Shown piece after piece: positions 51,508 to 56,541 of a stretch of 56,541 nucleotides of DNA. The first letter of the stretch is position 1, and each line of letters starts with the position of its first letter. Location of the stretch: positions 1 through 56,541 of the forward strand of contig NZ_JADKPZ010000015.1 in assembly GCF_016106035.1 (NCBI RefSeq), read 5' to 3'. The position numbers were made by a program, and so were the translations under genes. Under the pieces are notes generated by a model. That model had not been told where the DNA came from. It was given only the letters and a program-made list of their open reading frames with translations, and made no database searches. Source of the DNA: Arcobacter vandammei. Lineage in GTDB: Bacteria > Campylobacterota > Campylobacteria > Campylobacterales > Arcobacteraceae.

Positions 51508-53261
51508 CACAAAATTATTGGACAAATAAAGTTGACTATAAAATTAATGGTAGTGAAATACTAAAAGATTATGATCTAATAAAAATTGAAATTCCAAAAA
51601 ATAAAAATAAATTAGAAGCTGATTATGGCAAAATATGGAATTTATTGAAAAAAAACATTAATGTATTGGCTTATTATAAATCAGTATTTCATATATATTT
51701 ACTAACAGAAAAAAGAGAAATTTACAAGTTAGAAGATAATGATGATTTGGAAAAATTAAATTGTGATATTAAACTAGTGGATAATCAAAATATTAATAAA
51801 ATATCACCCTATTTTTTAATAAATATATTATTAGTACTTTATGGAACGAGTGGAAATATGTTCACTCTTGGAAATTTTCAAAATGGTTGTTTTGTTATTC
51901 ACAAAATTGAAAAAAGTAAAGTTATAACGCTTAAATTTAGTGTTGATAAAAATAGTTTATTGTCTTTAAATGTTTCAACTTTTACAAAAATAAAGTGTAC
52001 TAAATTTAATTCAAATAAATATATTTTTTATTGTTTAGAAGGAAATAGATTAATTAGAGTTGTAAATCCACTTGACACAAGTTCTGATCTGTTTATACAA
52101 AAAAGTAGCTATAAGAAAAGTTCTATAAATTTTATTAATTATGAAGATGACTTTTTAAATTCAAAAGTAGGATATTTAGGACTTTTTCTTGAAGGTATCA
52201 ATAATAGACTATCAAAATATTTAACATTTGAATTAAAAGAAGAAAGCTTCATTCAACATGAAACATATTTAAATAAGGAAAAAAGAGTTAAAGAATTAAC
52301 AAAACTTATAAAAGAGGCTTTTTTAAAAAATAAATATATTCAATTATTTGATTATGAAAATAAATTAAGTAATGAATATAAAGTTGAAATAATTTCAAAA
52401 ATAGAGAATTTTTTTGATAAAAAGATTAAAGCTATGTTTGTGGATAAAATAAATCATCATATACCTACTTTCATTTTTTTACATGAAAAAAATGAATATG
52501 AAAATAATAACGACCCATATTTAGATCTAAAAAAGAGATACAAACTTACTCAAGTTATTTCATATAAAAATTGTAAGACTATTTTAAATGAAAATAATAT
52601 TTTATTTGAAGCTATTTTAAAAGAACTATTAATAAAAAATGAAATTTGTAAAAGTAGTTTCTATTTATCATCAAAATGGAAATCATTTAAAGATTTCGAA
52701 TTTTTTGTTCCAATAGATTGTAAAAATGATTCAGAAGATACTTGTTGGGAAAAAATAATCATTGATAACAACATAAATATAGTAAATATAGATTTATTTG
52801 ATAGATTTAAAATAAATAGAATTCAAGAGCTAAAAGATAATTTTGAAAATATAGAGTTTATAGCATTTAAAAATAACGATTATTTTGCAATAACTAGAAC
52901 TAATGAATTTATACTTCCAAATATAAAAGAGTCATTAAAAATATATAATAAATTTATAGAAAATAAAGATAGTCCTAGATTAAGAAGAAATGAATATAAA
53001 AAATTTACAACAGCTGGTTCTGGTATAAATTACCATGTTGACAACAATTGTTTAACATATTTTAGTTCAACAAGTATTGATAATTTAAAAAGAAGTACAA
53101 CAAAAGCAAATATAATAAGAAAAGTTTACTTTAGTGATAAAAATTTTGATTGTATTGCCTATTTGAATTCACTAGATGAATATTTTGTAAGAAATAAGGA
53201 GCTTACAGTTTTGCCTTTTATCTTAAAATATTTGAGAGAATTTTTAAAAATCAATTTGTAA
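51501..53261 (+). CDS. Unknown 586-residue partner of the helicase
   Basis: This protein is obligately paired with the helicase (7-nt overlap). I recognise no domain. It is mixed alpha/beta, soluble and basic, with a C-terminal part SPRLRRNEYKKFTTAGSGIN and a closing segment LTVLPFILKYLREFLKIN. Size, pairing with a helicase-nuclease and a short conserved-looking C-terminus bring to mind pAgo/pPIWI-type proteins, but no catalytic tetrad is visible and this is only a lead for a structure search. The ATG at 51501 depends on translational coupling, with TAGGATG at the junction. Confidence 0.7.
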   Translation: MLTQNYWTNKVDYKINGSEILKDYDLIKIEIPKNKNKLEADYGKIWNLLKKNINVLAYYKSVFHIYLLTEKREIYKLEDNDDLEKLNCDIKLVDNQNINKISPYFLINILLVLYGTSGNMFTLGNFQNGCFVIHKIEKSKVITLKFSVDKNSLLSLNVSTFTKIKCTKFNSNKYIFYCLEGNRLIRVVNPLDTSSDLFIQKSSYKKSSINFINYEDDFLNSKVGYLGLFLEGINNRLSKYLTFELKEESFIQHETYLNKEKRVKELTKLIKEAFLKNKYIQLFDYENKLSNEYKVEIISKIENFFDKKIKAMFVDKINHHIPTFIFLHEKNEYENNNDPYLDLKKRYKLTQVISYKNCKTILNENNILFEAILKELLIKNEICKSSFYLSSKWKSFKDFEFFVPIDCKNDSEDTCWEKIIIDNNINIVNIDLFDRFKINRIQELKDNFENIEFIAFKNNDYFAITRTNEFILPNIKESLKIYNKFIENKDSPRLRRNEYKKFTTAGSGINYHVDNNCLTYFSSTSIDNLKRSTTKANIIRKVYFSDKNFDCIAYLNSLDEYFVRNKELTVLPFILKYLREFLKINL

Positions 53262-53265
53262 ATAT

Positions 53266-53287
53266 TTACTCGTTACATAACGAGTAA
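53266..53287. promoter_or_regulatory. par-region palindrome, copy 1
   Basis: A 22-bp palindrome with perfect 10-bp arms TTACTCGTTA around CA starts 5 bp after the stop of the 586-residue protein gene and lies downstream of the NUDIX gene. Confidence 0.75.
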
Positions 53288-53334
53288 ATAAGTTTATGAT
53301 TCTAGGAAAAACGGAGTTAAGATCATTACATTCT

Positions 53335-53751
53335 TCACTCTGCCCTATTTTCTAAAAAATCTAAGATTATTTTTTTGTGATCAAAAACTAATTTCTCAAA
53401 AGGTATTTCATCTAAATTGTATACATAGACTTCTTTTGCATCATCTTGAGCTTTAGGATTTCCATAAGCTTTGCAAACATAAACAACTGATACAGTGTGA
53501 AATCTCTCATCTCTTTTCGGATCTGAATAAACTCCTAATAATGATTCAATAGTGATATCTAAAGAAGTTTCTTCTTTCATCTCTCTTATAACTGCATTTT
53601 CAACAGTTTCACCAATGTCAACAAAGCCACCAGGAATTGCTATTCCAAAAGGTTTATTAAGCCTTTCAATTAAAATTATGCCTCTAAAATTTTCATTTTG
53701 ATCATATAGTTTTATAATTCCATCTACTGCTAAAAAAGGTGTTTTTATCAT
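53335..53751 (-). CDS. NUDIX hydrolase
   Basis: This 138-residue NUDIX protein has the box GFVDIGETVENAVIREMKEE followed by TSL (residues 42-64), which fits G-x5-E-x7-REUxEE with all metal-binding Glu present; Thr replaces the usual Gly after EE. Upstream are AVDGIIKLY and IAIPGG; the C-terminal half has SDPKRDERFHTVSVVYVC, common in ADP-ribose/NAD-type NUDIX enzymes. It lies between two copies of the par palindrome, divergent from parA. It may be an ordinary housekeeping passenger co-regulated with parAB; the substrate cannot be read from sequence. Confidence 0.9.
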   Translation of the reverse strand: MIKTPFLAVDGIIKLYDQNENFRGIILIERLNKPFGIAIPGGFVDIGETVENAVIREMKEETSLDITIESLLGVYSDPKRDERFHTVSVVYVCKAYGNPKAQDDAKEVYVYNLDEIPFEKLVFDHKKIILDFLENRAE

Positions 53752-53788
53752 ATTTCAACCTAAGATTAATAATTTTTACAAAATTTAA

Positions 53789-53810
53789 TTATTCGTTATG
53801 AAACGAGTAA
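53789..53810. promoter_or_regulatory. par-region palindrome, copy 2
   Basis: A 22-bp imperfect match of the par palindrome (left arm TTATTCGTTA, right arm AAACGAGTAA) lies 38 bp before the NUDIX start. A further degenerate match (TTATTAGTTACATAA) begins at 53855. Confidence 0.65.
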
Positions 53811-53952
53811 TAAATAGTAACATAAAATTATCTTATTAAGCTATTATAATCAATTTATTAGTTACATAAAAAAAACAAATTTTAAAAATATATAAATATA
53901 TATCAAGTATTACTTGAAATAAATTTTTTATTTAGATAAAATAATACAAAAA

Positions 53953-53974
53953 TTACTCGTTACATAACGAATAA
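53953..53974. promoter_or_regulatory. par-region palindrome, copy 3, upstream of parA
   Basis: Left arm TTACTCGTTA, centre CA and right arm TAACGAATAA (one mismatch) lie 9 bp before the parA start and overlap its ribosome binding site, as an autoregulatory operator would. The same palindromes may also act as the partition site. Confidence 0.75.
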
Positions 53975-53983
53975 AGGAATAAA

Positions 53984-54898
53984 ATGTCTAAAAAATTAGG
54001 TGATGTTATTGGTGTTACAGTTCAAAAAGGTGGAGTTGGAAAGTCAACTTTTTCACAAGCAATAGCGTACTCATACGCAAATAAAGGTTATAAAACAGCA
54101 TTGATTGACCTTGATCCACAAGCAACACTTTCAGGTGCTTTCTTTGGTTATTCTTACGGTGCATTTACATACACTGAAGAAAATGGTATTCTAAAATATG
54201 ACGTAAGTAATATAACAAATATATTCAGAAATGAAAAAGTTACTCCAATTACTATAAAAACAACAAAATATATTGACAATCCTAATAAAGGGAAAATGCT
54301 ACAACCTCACTATCTTGAAGATAGTTTAGAAATTGATTTTTTCCCTTCTAATTTTCAGTTGTTAAATTTAACAGAATCTGATGAATTTAAAAGAGATGAA
54401 AAAATTAATATTTTATCAAACTTTATTGAAAGCTTAAAATCGCAATATGATAAAATCATTATAGACGCCCCACCCTCTTTTGGGATAATTACAACTTCTA
54501 TTTTAAAATGTGCAAAATCAATTTTAATACCAATTCCAACTAAAAACGTTGATACAGACGGAATGGTTGGTTTTTTTAGAACTTTAGATAAAATATTTGT
54601 TACAGAAAATTTAGAGAATTTAGAAAAAATTGTTTTAGTACCAAATATGTTTGATAAAAGAATTACAGATGCAAAAGAGACTCTTGCTGAAATAAAAAGA
54701 ATCCCTACTCTACTTCATGAAACACAAAACTTAAGAAATTTAAATTGCAAAGTTATGAATCCATTCCCACAAAAATCTTGTGTTCAAGAAGCCCCTAGTT
54801 TAAAATATTTTTTAGTTCCTTATATTATGGATTTCCAAAGATCACAAAATCAAGATTTAATTTTAATGATTGATAATATTGCAGATGAATTAAATTAA
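53984..54898 (+). CDS. parA: ParA-family partition ATPase
   Basis: This 304-residue plasmid partition ATPase has the deviant Walker A QKGGVGKSTFSQA (about residues 15-27, with the signature lysine before GG), IDLDPQATLSGAFFG (Walker A' region) and IIIDAPPSFGIITT (Walker B). The late segment LVPNMFDKRITDAKE is typical of ParA/Soj proteins. The ATG at 53984 follows AAAGGA and a par palindrome. The protein has no N-terminal DNA-binding extension, so autoregulation would depend on ParB or another factor. parB follows after 9 nt. Confidence 0.95.
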   Translation: MSKKLGDVIGVTVQKGGVGKSTFSQAIAYSYANKGYKTALIDLDPQATLSGAFFGYSYGAFTYTEENGILKYDVSNITNIFRNEKVTPITIKTTKYIDNPNKGKMLQPHYLEDSLEIDFFPSNFQLLNLTESDEFKRDEKINILSNFIESLKSQYDKIIIDAPPSFGIITTSILKCAKSILIPIPTKNVDTDGMVGFFRTLDKIFVTENLENLEKIVLVPNMFDKRITDAKETLAEIKRIPTLLHETQNLRNLNCKVMNPFPQKSCVQEAPSLKYFLVPYIMDFQRSQNQDLILMIDNIADELN

Positions 54899-54907
54899 GG
54901 ATTAAAT

Positions 54908-55924
54908 ATGGCAAAAGTTAAACCTCAAAGAATAACTTCAATTAATAACACAATTGATGAATTAAAAGCAGAACAAGATATATTATTAAAAAACAATACA
55001 AATATTATATTGGTTGATATTGATTCAATTTCTGAATTAAAATTAGACAATGATATATTAATGCACAATAGAATATCTTATTCAAAATCAAAATTACTTG
55101 AACTAGCAGAAAATATTTCGAAACTAGCAGAAGTTGATGCTGGTATTTTAGGTACAGGATTACTTAATCCTGTAATGTTAAGAAAAAAAGATGGAAAATT
55201 AGAAAGAATTCATGGCGAAAATAGAATTAGAGCTTTAAAATTAAATGGTTCAAAACAAGTACCAGCAATAATTTTAGAAAATGTAAGTGATGAATTGGCT
55301 AGATTTATGAGATCTAGTGAAAACTTAAATAGAGAAGATTTAAATACATATGATGAAACTCTATCTATTCTAGAACATATTCAATTAGCTTGTAATTTTA
55401 GTGATATTGAAAGTGTAAAAAGTTTTTTAAATAAAGTAAAAAATTTCCAAGCTGGGAAAAGTAGTTTAAATGAAGAAGAAAAAGTTTTACATAAAAATGT
55501 AAGTAATGTTTTTGAAAAAATAGGGCGATTTGATATTATTACATTTGTTGATAGATTATCTGTTTTAAAACTTGATCCTTTGATTAAACAAGCATTAATT
55601 GATGAGCAAATAACTTATAGCCAAGCAAAAGTTATAAAATCTAAATTAAAAACTCAAGCTGAAATAACAAAAATTTTAGAAGTACTCAAAAATAAAAAGT
55701 TATCTGTAAATGAATTAAAAGTTTATATAGATAATTTAAAAAAATCTGCTACTAAAGATGAGCCTTTAAATAAAAATATATTTGATAAGGTAAGTTTTTA
55801 TTCAAAGAAATTATCTAAAAAAGTTTATTCAGGATTATCAAATGAAGATAAATTTTTTATTGATAGTAAATTAAAAGATATTGAAAAATTATATCTTGAA
55901 ATAAACTCTAAAATTAAAGAATGA
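54908..55924 (+). CDS. parB: ParB-family partition protein
   Basis: This 338-residue centromere-binding protein has ParB box I-like GLLNPVMLRKKDG, then the CTP-binding box II in the form RIHGENRIRALKLNG (GENR in place of the common GERR) and MRSSENLNREDLN. The central domain has helix-rich segments (YDETLSILEHIQLAC; ITYSQAKVIKSKL) where the HTH is expected, and the lysine-rich C-terminus probably dimerises. The ATG at 54908 has TAAGGAT upstream, 9 nt after parA. It probably binds the 22-bp palindromes or the repeats after 56,000. Confidence 0.92.
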   Translation: MAKVKPQRITSINNTIDELKAEQDILLKNNTNIILVDIDSISELKLDNDILMHNRISYSKSKLLELAENISKLAEVDAGILGTGLLNPVMLRKKDGKLERIHGENRIRALKLNGSKQVPAIILENVSDELARFMRSSENLNREDLNTYDETLSILEHIQLACNFSDIESVKSFLNKVKNFQAGKSSLNEEEKVLHKNVSNVFEKIGRFDIITFVDRLSVLKLDPLIKQALIDEQITYSQAKVIKSKLKTQAEITKILEVLKNKKLSVNELKVYIDNLKKSATKDEPLNKNIFDKVSFYSKKLSKKVYSGLSNEDKFFIDSKLKDIEKLYLEINSKIKE

Positions 55925-55925
55925 T

Positions 55926-55960
55926 CTCTCTTTTCTTTAAGAGAGTTTATTCCTTTTTAT
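55926..55960 (+). terminator. Terminator of the parAB operon
   Basis: A stem CTCTCTT/AAGAGAG with a 6-nt loop begins 2 nt after the parB stop and is followed by TTTATTCCTTTTT. Confidence 0.65.
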
Positions 55961-56048
55961 AAGTATTTTTATTAAAGTTTATAAGAACTCCTCAAAGCAC
56001 GAAGAAATAGCCGTTTGAATAACATTAGCTGCATATGAAATGAGAAAT

Positions 56049-56072
56049 ATAACACCTCATTTGAGATGTTAT
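56049..56072. repeat. Inverted repeat in the par-proximal region
   Basis: 11-bp arms ATAACACCTCA and TGAGATGTTAT (one mismatch) are separated by two bases. Confidence 0.5.
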
Positions 56073-56202
56073 GACTTAAAAATAGAGAACTATTGAATCT
56101 CAAAGTATATGATATAACATATATAATGAGAAATATAACTACCTTTTTATTTATTTAATTTATCTTACTTATATCTTTGAAATAGCCATATATTATTGAT
56201 GG

Positions 56203-56313
56203 AGATATAACATATAAAAAGAGAACTTTTAGACAAAATAGCAGAAATATAGAGATAATGAATAGTTTTTCTCAATTTATATGTCAAAGGTATAAATAGA
56301 CATAAGAAATTAG
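56203..56313 (+). repeat. 111-bp direct repeat, copy A
   Basis: This copy is identical by eye to 56431-56541, with a period of 228 bp. It begins AGATATAACATATAAAAAG. Confidence 0.95.
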
Positions 56314-56430
56314 AACTTTATAGTTAAATATCCAATATAATCGAAGCTATAGAATTTATAAAGGTATGAGAAGAATATACAAATGCCCTACTTTGGGGTA
56401 AGTAATTGAAAATAGCAAGAAGTAAATTAT

Positions 56431-56541
56431 AGATATAACATATAAAAAGAGAACTTTTAGACAAAATAGCAGAAATATAGAGATAATGAATAGTTTTTCT
56501 CAATTTATATGTCAAAGGTATAAATAGACATAAGAAATTAG
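56431..56541 (+). repeat. 111-bp direct repeat, copy B, at the window end
   Basis: This is a complete second copy whose last base is the last base of the window. The array may continue beyond it. Confidence 0.95.

Larger units (their letters stand above)
55980..56541. other. Repeat-rich noncoding region after parB
   Basis: No convincing gene is present. The motif (G/A)ATATAAC occurs in one direction at about 56046, 56112, 56132, 56204 and 56432, like iterons or ParB-binding repeats. A hairpin lies at 56049-56072 and two 111-bp direct repeats begin at 56203 and 56431. Together with parAB next door this suggests a centromere or origin region. Confidence 0.55.

Noticed and set aside
56203-56541. 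Possible CRISPR array in the repeated end region
   Set aside because: There are only two repeats, 111 bp long with a 228-bp period, and no cas genes; this fits plasmid repeats and not CRISPR.

Overview
The window looks like part of a plasmid or plasmid-like replicon from an AT-rich Campylobacterota host, most likely Arcobacteraceae (Arcobacter/Aliarcobacter). This rests on very AT-rich DNA, AAGGA-type ribosome binding sites, a ParA/ParB pair with its own operators, a Xer-like recombinase, and a dense load of IS and Tn3 elements. The window begins inside an IS3 transposase gene and ends on the last base of a 111-bp repeat, so it may be a draft-assembly contig cut at repeats. No replication initiator was recognised.

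Layout. 1-6.6 kb: an IS3 element sits in the transposase gene of a decayed Tn3-family transposon, next to a second, complete Tn3-family transposon (2573-6562) with 38-bp ends. 6.6-9.5 kb: an ATPase, a tyrosine recombinase and a small gene. 9.5-11.1 kb: IS wreckage (IS21 istB remnant fused to the 3' part of an IS4-like transposase). 11.1-16.6 kb: a diguanylate cyclase response regulator and a 1423-residue hybrid histidine kinase, bracketed by inverted 3' ends of the same IS4-like element. 16.6-18.7 kb: a LexA/CI-type S24 repressor divergent from a Y-family polymerase, with palindromic operators between them.

18.99-47.48 kb: a 28.5-kb island, nearly all on the minus strand, flanked by a 453-bp direct repeat that duplicates the polymerase 3' end and its downstream DNA (18539-18991 and 47476-47928). 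From right to left it carries an AAA+ ATPase with a decayed HD-domain gene, a block of small unknown genes, a WYL regulator with a PD-(D/E)XK-like nuclease pair, two small membrane proteins, a sirtuin, then a tightly coupled seven-gene operon (DEDDh exonuclease, AddB-like, DUF262, DUF262-DUF1524, AddA-like, McrB, McrC), then an ATPase, a cN-I nucleotidase and an M28 peptidase. It reads as a defence island.

The most striking signal is an operator, WRGACA-N6-TGTCYW, found eight times between island genes, each time just upstream of a transcription unit, and in most cases with a -10-like hexamer exactly 10 nt further on. One copy precedes the WYL regulator gene. This points to one island-wide regulon.

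48-53.3 kb: a two-gene operon of a large helicase with a nuclease-like C-terminus and a 586-residue protein I do not recognise. 53.3-56.5 kb: a NUDIX hydrolase and parAB with three copies of a 22-bp palindrome, followed by a repeat-rich noncoding tract that may hold a centromere or iterons.
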